This document shows positions 23,145-30,796 of a DNA stretch of 31,124 nucleotides, piece after piece (positions within the stretch are counted from its first letter, which is position 1; each line of letters starts with the position of its first letter). The notes below the pieces were generated by a model, which worked only from the letters and a program-made list of their open reading frames with translations, had not been told where the DNA came from and searched no databases. The position numbers and the translations under genes are program-made. The DNA is from an uncultured Actinomycetes bacterium (lineage in GTDB: Bacteria; Actinomycetota; Actinomycetes; S36-B12): positions 1 to 31,124 of the forward strand of contig CALGTB010000042.1 of assembly GCA_937902285.1 (NCBI GenBank), read 5' to 3'.

Positions 23145-23582
23145 CTAGGCGGCACGCTCGCGGATGGCGTCGATGACCAGGCCGAGGGCCGGCTCGCCGT
23201 CGACCCGCTCGCTGATCGCGTCGGTCTTGAGTGGAACGGAGATCAGGGCCGCCATGCCGTCCTGAGAGGGGAACGTCAGCACGGGGGTGGGATCGAGGTA
23301 GTCCGCCACCGTGCCCTCGCCGATGGCCAGTGTGGGAATGGCCTGCGCGAGCGCGTCGGCCTCCGCCAGGTCGGCGGGCGTGAGGACGCCGCCGTCGGGT
23401 CGGGTGATGACGACGAGGGCGGGGAAGGACTCCTGGTCGTTGAACCCGGCGACCTCGTCGGCCACGAGGGTCGACTCCGCCGAGGCGGGCAGGAACGACG
23501 CGTTGTCGTTCGTCTGCACCTCGGAGAGCTTGCCGCTCAGCGGGCCGACGGCGCTGCCGATGAGCAGCCAGCCGATGGCCAC
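23145..23582 (-). CDS. MMPL N-terminal fragment, 145 residues
   Basis: It runs from an in-frame GTG at 23582 (VAIGWLLIGSAVGPLSGKLS) to the TAG at 23147-23145. It contains the end of the first helix, the family block VQTNDNASFLPASAESTLVA, and the first extracytoplasmic beta-alpha porter segment (FPALVVITRPDGGVLTPADL). The frame continues upstream without stop but without a start codon; the natural ATG at 23659 lies in another frame because of the upstream lesion. This piece is best read as part of the broken MMPL gene. Confidence 0.55.
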   Translation of the reverse strand: MAIGWLLIGSAVGPLSGKLSEVQTNDNASFLPASAESTLVADEVAGFNDQESFPALVVITRPDGGVLTPADLAEADALAQAIPTLAIGEGTVADYLDPTPVLTFPSQDGMAALISVPLKTDAISERVDGEPALGLVIDAIRERAA

Positions 23583-23709
23583 GGCGATGGCGAGCCAGAC
23601 GGCCTTGCGGCCCGTCGAGGTGCGGCGGGGGGCGGGGACGTGTCGGTGCCGGTCGTCATGGCGACAGCGTGTCGGAAACTCCGTAGGTCCGCACGTTCGG
23701 GGTCTTATT

Positions 23710-23723
23710 GTTGATCGTTCAAC
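23710..23723. promoter_or_regulatory. Inverted repeat GTTGA-TCGT-TCAAC, candidate operator
   Basis: It lies over the -35 region of the dioxygenase promoter, between it and the divergent MMPL gene. Size and symmetry are MarR-operator-like. No MarR gene is in the window. Confidence 0.4.
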
Positions 23724-23731
23724 TAGTAGGG

Positions 23732-23737
23732 TACGCT
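23732..23737 (+). promoter_or_regulatory. -10 element TACGCT of the dioxygenase gene
   Basis: It ends 6 bases before ATG 23744, with TTGATC as a possible -35 at 23711-23716. There is no Shine-Dalgarno. Confidence 0.45.
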
Positions 23738-23743
23738 CGGCAC

Positions 23744-24541
23744 ATGAGCGACTGGACTGCCGAGCAGGGGCCGATGCCGGCCCTCTACATCGGGCACGGC
23801 GCCCCGCCCCTGCTCGACGACCGGCTCTGGACGGCCGAGCTGAGCGCCCTCGCCGGCAGCATGCCGCGCCCGCGGGCGATCCTCATCGTGTCGGCGCACT
23901 GGGAGTCCGCCCCGATGAGCCTGTCCGCCACCGGGGCGGCCACGCCACTGGTCTACGACTTCGGCGGCTTCGCCCCCAAGTACTACGCCATGACCTACCC
24001 CACCCCCGATGCCACGGCGCTGGCGCGACTGGTGGCCTCGGTGCTGCCCGATGGCCAGACCGTGCACCAGCACCCCAGCCGTGGTCTCGACCACGGCGCG
24101 TGGGTGCCGCTCACGGTCATGTACCCCGAGGCCGACGTCCCCGTGCTGCAGTTGTCGCTGCCGACGTCCGACCCCGCCCGGCTGCTCGACCTGGGCCGGC
24201 GGCTGCGTCCGCTCCGCGATCACGGCGTTCTCATCATCGGTTCGGGCTACCTCACCCACGGCCTGCCCTTCCTGCGCGACTGGAGCCCGGACGCCAAGCC
24301 GCCCGGCTGGAGCGTCGACTTCGACCTGTGGGCGGCCGAGGCCCTCAGCCGTGGCGACCTCGAGACGCTGTCCGCGTTCGGCTCGCGCGCGCCGGGGATG
24401 CCCTATGCGCATCCCACGGTCGAGCACTACGTGCCCCTGTTCATCGCCCTGGGCGCAGCGACCGACCCGGAGGCTCCTCCGCAGACCGTCATCGACGGCT
24501 ACTTCTTCGGGCTGTCGAAGAGGTCGGTCCAGGTCGCCTGA
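23744..24541 (+). CDS. LigB/DODA-type extradiol dioxygenase
   Basis: This 265-residue protein starts MSDWTAEQGPMPALYIGHGA. Predicted metal ligands are His18 (IGHGAP), His52 (SAHWES) and His228 (VEHYVP); His117 (GLDHGAW) and His172 (YLTHGL) fit the catalytic histidines. Other family blocks are FGGFAPKYYAMTYP and VPLTVMYPEADVPVLQLSLP. It matches class III ring-cleaving dioxygenases of the YgiD/4,5-DOPA dioxygenase group, acting on catechol-like substrates; the real substrate is unknown. The ATG at 23744 has a leaderless-type -10. It is divergent from the MMPL gene with a shared inverted repeat between them. Confidence 0.9.
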   Translation: MSDWTAEQGPMPALYIGHGAPPLLDDRLWTAELSALAGSMPRPRAILIVSAHWESAPMSLSATGAATPLVYDFGGFAPKYYAMTYPTPDATALARLVASVLPDGQTVHQHPSRGLDHGAWVPLTVMYPEADVPVLQLSLPTSDPARLLDLGRRLRPLRDHGVLIIGSGYLTHGLPFLRDWSPDAKPPGWSVDFDLWAAEALSRGDLETLSAFGSRAPGMPYAHPTVEHYVPLFIALGAATDPEAPPQTVIDGYFFGLSKRSVQVA

Positions 24542-24560
24542 GGAGGGGCGGCGCCACCAA

Positions 24561-24566
24561 TAGTCT
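24561..24566 (+). promoter_or_regulatory. -10 element TAGTCT of the antiporter gene
   Basis: It ends 9 bases before ATG 24576, 20 bases after the dioxygenase stop. Confidence 0.35.
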
Positions 24567-24575
24567 GGCGCTGCC

Positions 24576-26159
24576 ATGAACGAGACCTATGTGACGCTGG
24601 CCGGCTCGGCGGCGATCGCCGTCGGCATCGCCGCGTTCGCCCGCCAGCGCGGCTGGAACATGGCCCTCCCGCTCATCGCGGCGGGCGCGCTCGTCGGCGC
24701 CCTGCCGATCGGCCCCACGGCGCCCCCGGACCCCGAGGTCATCCTCGTCACGGTGCTGGCCCCCCTGGTCTTCGGCGAGGCGCTCGGGTCGTCCTATCTC
24801 GACCTGCGCAAGGTCAGCAGGCCCGTGCTGGCGCTGGCCATCGGGCTGGTCATCACGTCGACCCTCGTGATCGGCGCCGTGACCGTGACGGTCGTGGCCA
24901 TGCCCCTCGCCATGGCCTTCGCCCTCGGGGCGGTGCTGTCGCCGACCGACGCCGTCGCCGTCAGTGCCGTCGCCCGCCGCGCCGGACTGCCCCGCAGACT
25001 CGTCTCCATTCTCGAGGGCGAGAGCCTCGTCAACGACGGCACCGGGCTCACGGCGCTCAAGGTGGCCCTCGCCGCCGCGGCCGCCGGCAGCGTGACGATG
25101 CTGCAGGTCACGGGCATCTTCATGGTCGCTGTGGTGGCGGGCGTCCTCGTCGGCGGGATCGGCGGGTGGCTGCTCGCGTGGGTGCTGCGCCGCAGCAAGG
25201 ATCTCGTCGCCTCGAACTCGCTCGTGCTGGTCGCGCCGTTCCTGCTGTACGTCATCGCCGAGGAACTGAAGGGCTCAGGCATCCTGGCGGTGGTCGTGGC
25301 CGCGCTGGTCATCGCGCACTCGCAGAACGCCAACCCCGGGGCATCCGGCCGGGTGCAGAGCACGATCGTCTGGAAGCACATCACCTTCGTGCTGCAGGCC
25401 CTGGCCTTCTTCCTCATCGGGCTCGAGCTGTTCGCGGTCCTGGGCAGCCTCGACTCCGAGGCGCAGGGACATGTCGCCATCCTCGTCGCGGTCGTGATCG
25501 TGGCGCTCGTCGCGACGCGCACCCTGTTCGTCTTCGGCATGGTGGTCCTCGGCCGGGCGGCGCGTCAGGGCGGCACGGGCCGTGGCTACCTCAGCGGAGC
25601 GGCGATCATCTCGTGGGCCGGAGCCCGCGGGCCGGTCTCAGGGCTCGCCGCCTTCTCTATCCCGCTGGCCTTCGCCGACGGCGAGAAGGTTCCCTACCGC
25701 GACCTCATCCTCGCGACCACGCTGTGCATCATCGTCATCACCCTGCTGCTGTCCTTGACCCTGGGTCCGCTCGCACGACTGCTGCGCATCGAGAGGGACG
25801 ACGACGCCGAGACGATGCGCCGCATCGACATGATGCTCGCCCGCGCCGCCCTCGAGCGGCTGGGCGACGTGGAGGTGGAGGCTGACGAGGCCGGGCATCC
25901 GCTCGCACCGGAGGTGTCCGCTCGCCTGCGCATGGACACCGAACGGCGGATCGTCGCCTCGGTCGACCCCGGGAGCATCACGCAGACGCAGGAGATCGAG
26001 GTGCGCCAGCTGCTGTCGGCCGCACGCGCGATGGTGCGCGCCGAGCAGGAGGAACTGCTGCGGATGCGTGACGAGGAGGGCCTTGCGGACGCGATCGTCC
26101 GACCGCTGCTGCGGCAGCTCGACCTTCGCGACCAGGCCCTGCGTTCGGGGCGGCACTAG
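24576..26159 (+). CDS. CPA1-family Na+/H+ antiporter (NhaP-like)
   Basis: This 527-residue protein starts MNETYVTLAGSAAIAVGIAA. About 12-13 helices span residues 5-425. Key motifs are LSPTDAVAVSAVARR, the ion-binding Asn153-Asp154 in EGESLVNDGTGLTA, and SWAGARGPVSGLAAF. The remaining ~100 residues are a charged cytoplasmic tail (RIERDDDAETMRR ... DLRDQALRSGRH), probably regulatory and partly helical. It should exchange sodium or potassium for protons across the inner membrane; cation choice is not readable. The stop codon overlaps the convergent glycerate kinase stop within CTAG. Confidence 0.92.
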   Translation: MNETYVTLAGSAAIAVGIAAFARQRGWNMALPLIAAGALVGALPIGPTAPPDPEVILVTVLAPLVFGEALGSSYLDLRKVSRPVLALAIGLVITSTLVIGAVTVTVVAMPLAMAFALGAVLSPTDAVAVSAVARRAGLPRRLVSILEGESLVNDGTGLTALKVALAAAAAGSVTMLQVTGIFMVAVVAGVLVGGIGGWLLAWVLRRSKDLVASNSLVLVAPFLLYVIAEELKGSGILAVVVAALVIAHSQNANPGASGRVQSTIVWKHITFVLQALAFFLIGLELFAVLGSLDSEAQGHVAILVAVVIVALVATRTLFVFGMVVLGRAARQGGTGRGYLSGAAIISWAGARGPVSGLAAFSIPLAFADGEKVPYRDLILATTLCIIVITLLLSLTLGPLARLLRIERDDDAETMRRIDMMLARAALERLGDVEVEADEAGHPLAPEVSARLRMDTERRIVASVDPGSITQTQEIEVRQLLSAARAMVRAEQEELLRMRDEEGLADAIVRPLLRQLDLRDQALRSGRH

Positions 26160-26170
26160 CGCGGTGCCGC
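26150..26170. terminator. Bidirectional terminator-like hairpin at antiporter/glycerate kinase ends
   Basis: GCGGCAC (26150-26156) pairs with GTGCCGC (26164-26170) over TAGCGCG. The overlapping stops of both genes lie at the loop edge. Confidence 0.45.
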
Positions 26171-27298
26171 ACCTCCGGGCGCGGTGACGGCACGCAGCAC
26201 GGCCTCCCGCGTCGCCTGGCGGAGAAGGTCGCCGGCGCGCCGCATGGCCTCGTCCGAGTCACCGGCGAGGTCCATGATCGTCGCGGTGGACTGGACTCCC
26301 ACCCGCTCCAGGTCCTGCGTGCCCACGTCGATGGCGCCGCACACCATCACGCAGGCGACGCCCATCGCCTGCGCCCGGACGGCCACGCTCATCGCCCCCT
26401 TGCCGAGCGCGCTCTGGGCGTCGAGCCGGCCCTCTCCGGTCACCACGAGGTCGCTGCCCGCGAGCGCGTGCGGGAGGCCGGTGAGGTCCTGCAGGTAGGC
26501 GGCTCCCGACACGCGCTCGGCCGACAGGGCCGCCAGCAGTGCGGCGCCCGTGCCTCCCGCCGCCCCGGCGCCGGGCGCCTCGGTGACATCGCGGCCTGTG
26601 GTGCGGGCGAGAACCCGCCCCCAGGCGGCCAGTGCCGCGTCGAGCCGGACGACCGTGCCCGCGTCGGCCCCCTTCTGGGGGGCGAAGACAGCCGCGGCAC
26701 CACGCTCGCCGGTGAGGGGGCTGTCGACGTCCGTGGCGGCCACGAACCGGGCCGCGCGGACGCGGGGATCGAGGCCGTCGAGGTCGAGGGTCGCGATCGA
26801 GGCCAGGCTGCCGCCGGTCGCCGTCACCGGCTCGCCGCCGGCGCCGGTCAGAACCGCGCCGAGGGCCTGCAGGAGCCCGGCGCCGCCGTCGGTCGACGCA
26901 CTGCCCCCGAGGCACACGACCACCTCGGTGGCGCCGAGGGTCAGCGCCGCGAGCACGGCGTCGCCCAGGCCCGCCGTGCTGCTCGCGAGCGGCTCGAGCC
27001 GGCCTGCCGGGAGGAGGAGCAGCCCGCAGGTGTTGGCGACCTCGACGATCGCGCGGCCAAGGTGGAGGGCGATGACCGAGTCGACGGGCGAGCCCGTGGG
27101 CCCGCGCACGGTGACGGCGTGCGGCTGGTAGCCGGCCCGCACGGCGGCGTCGACCGACCCGTCGCCGCCGTCGGCGAGCGGCAGCTCGGTGACGCGGGCG
27201 AGGGGGAGGGCATCCTCCACTCCGAGCCGCATGGCCGCTGCCGCCGCCCCTGCGGTGAGCGAGCCCTTGAAGGCGTCAGGTGCCACGAGCACGGTCAC
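26156..27298 (-). CDS. Glycerate 2-kinase (GarK/GlxK family)
   Basis: This 380-residue enzyme phosphorylates D-glycerate with ATP. It starts VTVLVAPDAFKGSLTAGAAA, the usual N-terminus of the family. Further signatures: LPLADGGDGSVDA, EVANTCGLLLL, CLGGSASTDGGAGLLQALG, and the C-terminal VTGEGRLDAQSALGKG. GTG 27298 is chosen because the fold begins there; in-frame starts at 27346 and ATG 27367 would add an unconserved proline-rich stretch and run towards the decarboxylase start. It is convergent with the antiporter gene and divergent from the PLP gene. No other glyoxylate genes are visible. Confidence 0.9.
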   Translation of the reverse strand: MTVLVAPDAFKGSLTAGAAAAAMRLGVEDALPLARVTELPLADGGDGSVDAAVRAGYQPHAVTVRGPTGSPVDSVIALHLGRAIVEVANTCGLLLLPAGRLEPLASSTAGLGDAVLAALTLGATEVVVCLGGSASTDGGAGLLQALGAVLTGAGGEPVTATGGSLASIATLDLDGLDPRVRAARFVAATDVDSPLTGERGAAAVFAPQKGADAGTVVRLDAALAAWGRVLARTTGRDVTEAPGAGAAGGTGAALLAALSAERVSGAAYLQDLTGLPHALAGSDLVVTGEGRLDAQSALGKGAMSVAVRAQAMGVACVMVCGAIDVGTQDLERVGVQSTATIMDLAGDSDEAMRRAGDLLRQATREAVLRAVTAPGGAAPR

Positions 27299-27379
27299 GT
27301 CGCCCTGCGCCGGTCGCCCGTCGTGCGACAGGATGGGCGGAAGGGTCACCCTGCCAGCCAACACCATGAGGAGCACCCC

Positions 27380-28801
27380 GTGCCGAGAAGCCCGCTGGCC
27401 GATGCGTGGCGTCAGGCCATGGCGCTGCGCCGCAGGCCCCTGCAGATCCCCGGCCACAAGAACCGGTACGCCACCGATGAGTCGGCGCTCGGCGACGACC
27501 TGCTGCGGGCCATGGTGCGCGATGACATCCCGCTGCAGGGCGGCGTCGACGACAATGCGTTCTCGCATCACTACCTCGAGCAGGCGGAGGAGCTGTGGGC
27601 CGCCGCAGTCGGGGCCGATCACTGCCGCTTCCTCGTCGGAGGCTCGTCGCAGGGCAACATCGCCGCGCTGTCGACGGTGACCCACCCCGGGCAGCCCGTG
27701 GCCGTCGACCGCACGTCGCACCGAAGCACGCATGCGGCCCTCGTCATCACGGGCGCCCGGCCCGTGTGGGTCTACCCCGATCTCGACCCTGAGTTCCGGC
27801 TGCCCATCGGCATCCCCGCGGGTGACCTGGAGCGCCTCACGGAACCCGTGACGGCGCTCTTCGTCACCTCGCCGTCGTACGTCGGGTCGCTGTGCGACGT
27901 GCCCTCGCTGGCGGCGGCGGCGCACGTGAGGGGGATCCCCCTCGTCGTCGACCAGGCGTGGGGAGCCCACCTCGGCTTCCTGCCCGGCAGGGGGGCGATC
28001 GCATTGGGTGCTGACGTGTCGGTGACGAGCGTGCACAAGGCGCTCATGGGCTACTCGCAGACGGCCGTCATCTCGATGCGGCACGGGCTCGTCGATCCCC
28101 GGCACCTCAACCGCTGCGTCGACCTCGTCGCCACGACGTCCCCGTCGGGCACGCTCATGTCGTCCATCGACGCCACGCGCGCCGTGATGGAGCGCGACGG
28201 CGCCGCGGCCCTCGATCGCACGATCGAGCTGGTGCTCACGATGCGCCGGGGCCTGGCCGCCGTGCCGGGACTGGTGATCCTCGACGACGAGAACGTGCCG
28301 AACGGCGTCGATCCCTTCAAGGTGACGCTCTGGCTGCCGCGCACCGGTGTCTCCGGGATCGACCTCAACGCCCGGCTGTGGGACCTCGGCCACGGCCCAG
28401 AGACTGCTGATCGCGACACCCTCGTGCTCACCATCACGCTGCTCGACGAGCCGGAGTTCGTCTCGCACGTCACCGACGTGATCATCGGGCTGATCGAGGA
28501 GCTGCGCGGAGACCCTCGGCCCGGCATCTCCGCCGCGGTGTGGGCCCTCGAGCCCGAGGTCGTCGTGACGCCGCGCGAGGCCTTCTTCGCCAGCCGCCGC
28601 CGCATCGACCTCGCCGATGCGGTCGGCGAGGTCAGCGCCGAGCAGTTCTGCCCCTACCCGCCCGGAGTGCCGCTGATCGCGCCCGGGGAGCGCGTGACCC
28701 AGGCGGCCGTCGACGCACTCGCCGTCGCAGCCAGGGTGGGCCGGGTCGCGTACAACAGCGATCCGACGATGCGCACCATCGAGATCGTCGACGAGCTCTA
28801 G
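27380..28801 (+). CDS. Orn/Lys/Arg decarboxylase-family PLP enzyme
   Basis: This 473-residue protein has a GTG start (VPRSPLADAWRQAMALRRRP). The PLP lysine is Lys220 in TSVHKALMGYSQTAV; Asp191 in VVDQAWGAHLGF binds the pyridine nitrogen. The amino-terminal PGHKNRY and C-terminal CPYPPGVPLIAPGE are family hallmarks. Where most members have an HKS motif, this one has SHRST (His114, Arg115, Ser116). It lacks the N-terminal wing domain of E. coli inducible forms and fits the shorter Bacillus-type. It may decarboxylate arginine, lysine or ornithine for polyamines; substrate not decided. GAGGAG lies 6 bases before the GTG. Confidence 0.9.
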   Translation: MPRSPLADAWRQAMALRRRPLQIPGHKNRYATDESALGDDLLRAMVRDDIPLQGGVDDNAFSHHYLEQAEELWAAAVGADHCRFLVGGSSQGNIAALSTVTHPGQPVAVDRTSHRSTHAALVITGARPVWVYPDLDPEFRLPIGIPAGDLERLTEPVTALFVTSPSYVGSLCDVPSLAAAAHVRGIPLVVDQAWGAHLGFLPGRGAIALGADVSVTSVHKALMGYSQTAVISMRHGLVDPRHLNRCVDLVATTSPSGTLMSSIDATRAVMERDGAAALDRTIELVLTMRRGLAAVPGLVILDDENVPNGVDPFKVTLWLPRTGVSGIDLNARLWDLGHGPETADRDTLVLTITLLDEPEFVSHVTDVIIGLIEELRGDPRPGISAAVWALEPEVVVTPREAFFASRRRIDLADAVGEVSAEQFCPYPPGVPLIAPGERVTQAAVDALAVAARVGRVAYNSDPTMRTIEIVDEL

Positions 28802-28822
28802 CTCCGCCTCGGCGACGGCCGG

Positions 28823-30544
28823 TCAGCCGGTGGCGTAGCGCAGGTCCGGCAATGCCGCCTGGAGTCGCTCGGTGTTCTCCTGCGTCCAGCCGTCCGGGCT
28901 CACCGCCAGCGTGATCGCCGGTGCCATGTTGGCGCTGTAGTTGTGGCCCACCTCGGGAGGCTCGCCACCGCCGATGAGGTCCATGCCCACCTGCAGGAAC
29001 GTGACGAGCGGATACCACTGCATCTCCGGCGCGACGCCGGGGCCGAGCGGGGGCTCGAGCCAGTCGGGCTTGCTCAGGAGCAGGTCCGGGCTCCAGTAGA
29101 CGACCGGGTCGTTGGCGTGCGCCGCGAACACGATGGTCGGCGCCGGCTTGGGGCCCTTGCTCGTGTCGCCCGAGCTCACGAGGACGCGCACGATGGAGCC
29201 GTCGCCGACCACGGGGTCCCACGCCGGCCCGGACGTGCGGTCGGCCTGCCATGTCTTCCACAGCACCGCCGCCGCTGGAGGCCCCATCCAGATCACGTGC
29301 GGGATCTCGGCGGTCACGTCGACGGGGGTGTCGGACGCGTCCCACGCCCCCTGCGTGCCCATGGCGCCCAGGGACTGGCCGAACAGGATCAGCTCCGGTC
29401 GCTGGTCGGCCGGCTGCGCACGCCACGCAGCGAGCACGCCGTCGATCATGCTGCGGTTCTGGTCGATCGTCGTCTGCGGATCGATGACGAAGCCGATCCA
29501 GCTCGGCACGGCCGAGTACTGGACCGCCACCGTGGTGACGTCGCCCTCGGTGACGGCCTCGAGTGCGTTGATGGCGTTGGGGTCGACCCATCCGGTGCCC
29601 GTGACTCCGAAGATGACCAGGTACTCGCGGTCCCAGGCGCCGACACGGTCGAGCTCCTTGACGGCGAGCTCCGTGCGCGCGTCTGGGGTGTCGCCCTGCT
29701 CCATGCCCACGTACACCCGGACCGGGGTCTGCGCGGGACGGCCCGTGATCTCGCCGATGGCCGCCGGCGTCATGGTGTTGGCGACGTAGAAGCGTCCCTC
29801 GCGGCCGAGGGTCTCCCAGGGGGCGTAGCTCTCCGGACTGCCGCTGTTCAGGCCGAGGTTGGTGGGCTCCTGCCCCTCCATGTTCGCGTTGACGGAGTCG
29901 TACGACGAGATGAGGGCCGAGATGCCCACCCGCAGGCCGATGGCCGCCAGCACGATGACGGCGACGGCGACGCACGCGCGCACGACCGCGATCGACCGGT
30001 GCACCCGGCTGGGCTGCTGGCCGGACACCCACCGGTGGATCGGGCCGATGCGGGTGATGAGCCCGGCCACCTTGTTCGTGCCGAGCCGGATGAGCCGGCC
30101 GACGAGCAGGAGCAGTGTGCTGATGAGGACGGTCATGACGATGAGGGTCACGGTGCCGGGCAGTGTCGAGGGCATGTCGAGAGCGGTCTGCTGCTCGCCC
30201 TGCCACGAGACGGCGACGGGAGTGAAGCCGAAGGCCACCAGCCAGGCGATCGCGGGGATGCCGAAGCGCAGGAGGCGCGGAGCCTGCCAGCGGCCCAGCG
30301 GCGGGATCTTGCGAAGGGCCCACCACGCCGTCGTGCCCACGGCGTAGCCGGCGAGGGCGCCCAGCGCCGTGAGCAGCAGCAGGAACATCAGCTTGCGCGG
30401 CAGGAGCGACGGGGTGAGGGCCGCCGCGTACCCGAATGCGGCCAGGGTGAGGCCGACCATGCTGGGCACGCCGAGCACGATGCGCCGTGACCTGCCGGGG
30501 GTGCGCTGCGTCGTCGCCACGGTGCCGTCCTCGGTGCTGTCCAC
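28823..30544 (-). CDS. Membrane alpha/beta hydrolase (Abhydrolase_9 type)
   Basis: This 573-residue protein has a GTG start (VDSTEDGTVATTQRTPGRSR). Residues ~25-210 hold about five helices (the Abhydrolase_9_N-like membrane domain). The C-terminal catalytic domain has nucleophile Ser391 in FGQSLGAMGTQGA, preceded by RVYVGMEQGDTPDARTELAV and followed by IVFAAHANDPVVYWSPDLLL, typical of the family. It is likely exposed outside the membrane and acts on esters or lipids; no substrate is known. TAGGTT lies 6 bases before the GTG. It is divergent from DUF2277 by 42 bases and convergent with the decarboxylase-like gene. Confidence 0.87.
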   Translation of the reverse strand: MDSTEDGTVATTQRTPGRSRRIVLGVPSMVGLTLAAFGYAAALTPSLLPRKLMFLLLLTALGALAGYAVGTTAWWALRKIPPLGRWQAPRLLRFGIPAIAWLVAFGFTPVAVSWQGEQQTALDMPSTLPGTVTLIVMTVLISTLLLLVGRLIRLGTNKVAGLITRIGPIHRWVSGQQPSRVHRSIAVVRACVAVAVIVLAAIGLRVGISALISSYDSVNANMEGQEPTNLGLNSGSPESYAPWETLGREGRFYVANTMTPAAIGEITGRPAQTPVRVYVGMEQGDTPDARTELAVKELDRVGAWDREYLVIFGVTGTGWVDPNAINALEAVTEGDVTTVAVQYSAVPSWIGFVIDPQTTIDQNRSMIDGVLAAWRAQPADQRPELILFGQSLGAMGTQGAWDASDTPVDVTAEIPHVIWMGPPAAAVLWKTWQADRTSGPAWDPVVGDGSIVRVLVSSGDTSKGPKPAPTIVFAAHANDPVVYWSPDLLLSKPDWLEPPLGPGVAPEMQWYPLVTFLQVGMDLIGGGEPPEVGHNYSANMAPAITLAVSPDGWTQENTERLQAALPDLRYATG

Positions 30545-30550
30545 GGTCGC

Positions 30551-30556
30551 AACCTA
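30551..30556 (-). promoter_or_regulatory. -10 element TAGGTT of the membrane hydrolase gene
   Basis: It ends 6 bases before GTG 30544 on the minus strand, back to back with the DUF2277 promoter. Confidence 0.45.
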
Positions 30557-30573
30557 CCCCGCGTCCGGGCCAC

Positions 30574-30579
30574 TAGCCT
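30574..30579 (+). promoter_or_regulatory. -10 element TAGCCT of DUF2277
   Basis: It ends 7 bases before ATG 30587. There is no Shine-Dalgarno. Confidence 0.45.
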
Positions 30580-30586
30580 GCGAACC

Positions 30587-30796
30587 ATGTGCCGCAGCAT
30601 CAAGACCCTCCGTCCCCCGTTCACCGACGTGGTCACCGAGCCGGACGTGCGGGCCGCCGCCCTCCAGTACGTGCGCAAGGTGAGCGGCTTCCGCGAGCCG
30701 GCCCCGCACAACAGGGCGGCCTTTGACGAGGCCGTGGAACGCGTGGCGGCCGCCACGCAGGACCTGCTCGACCGGCTCGTGGTCAGGGGCTCGTGA
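30587..30796 (+). CDS. DUF2277-family small protein
   Basis: This 69-residue protein starts MCRSIKTLRPPFTDVVTEPD. The MCR(S/N)IKTL opening and the AALQYVRKVSGFREPAPHN core define DUF2277, a short, soluble, uncharacterised family. The C-terminal helix is VERVAAATQDLLDRLVV. The conserved Cys2 and basic patch might bind a metal or nucleic acid, which is conjecture. A leaderless-type promoter precedes it. Its TGA overlaps the next gene's start as GTGA, so the cupin gene is probably co-translated. Confidence 0.9.
   Translation: MCRSIKTLRPPFTDVVTEPDVRAAALQYVRKVSGFREPAPHNRAAFDEAVERVAAATQDLLDRLVVRGS

Larger units (their letters stand above)
21246..23659 (-). pseudogene. MMPL (RND superfamily) transporter broken by a frameshift and an in-frame TAG
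   Basis: The likely original start is ATG 23659 (MTTGTDTSPPP...). From there the frame leaves the MMPL sequence at the GC-rich run around 23627-23637: one extra base in the six-G run 23627-23632 (plus strand) would join it to RRTSTGRKAVWLAIAVAIGW. Further on, codon 23147-23145 is TAG, between ...DAIRERAA and VPDLQVNVTGPGG, in the same frame. Both lesions are seen directly. Otherwise the protein (~804 residues repaired) is intact, including the proton-relay Asp-Tyr pairs in GAGTDYALLM and ALGVDYNIFL. Family role: export of lipids or drugs. It may be a recent pseudogene or contain sequencing errors. Confidence 0.75.

Noticed and set aside
23145..23147. Pyrrolysine or selenocysteine-type recoding at the MMPL TAG
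   Set aside because: Transporters of this family have no such residue here, no pyl genes are seen, and the second lesion in the same gene makes decay or error the simpler reading.
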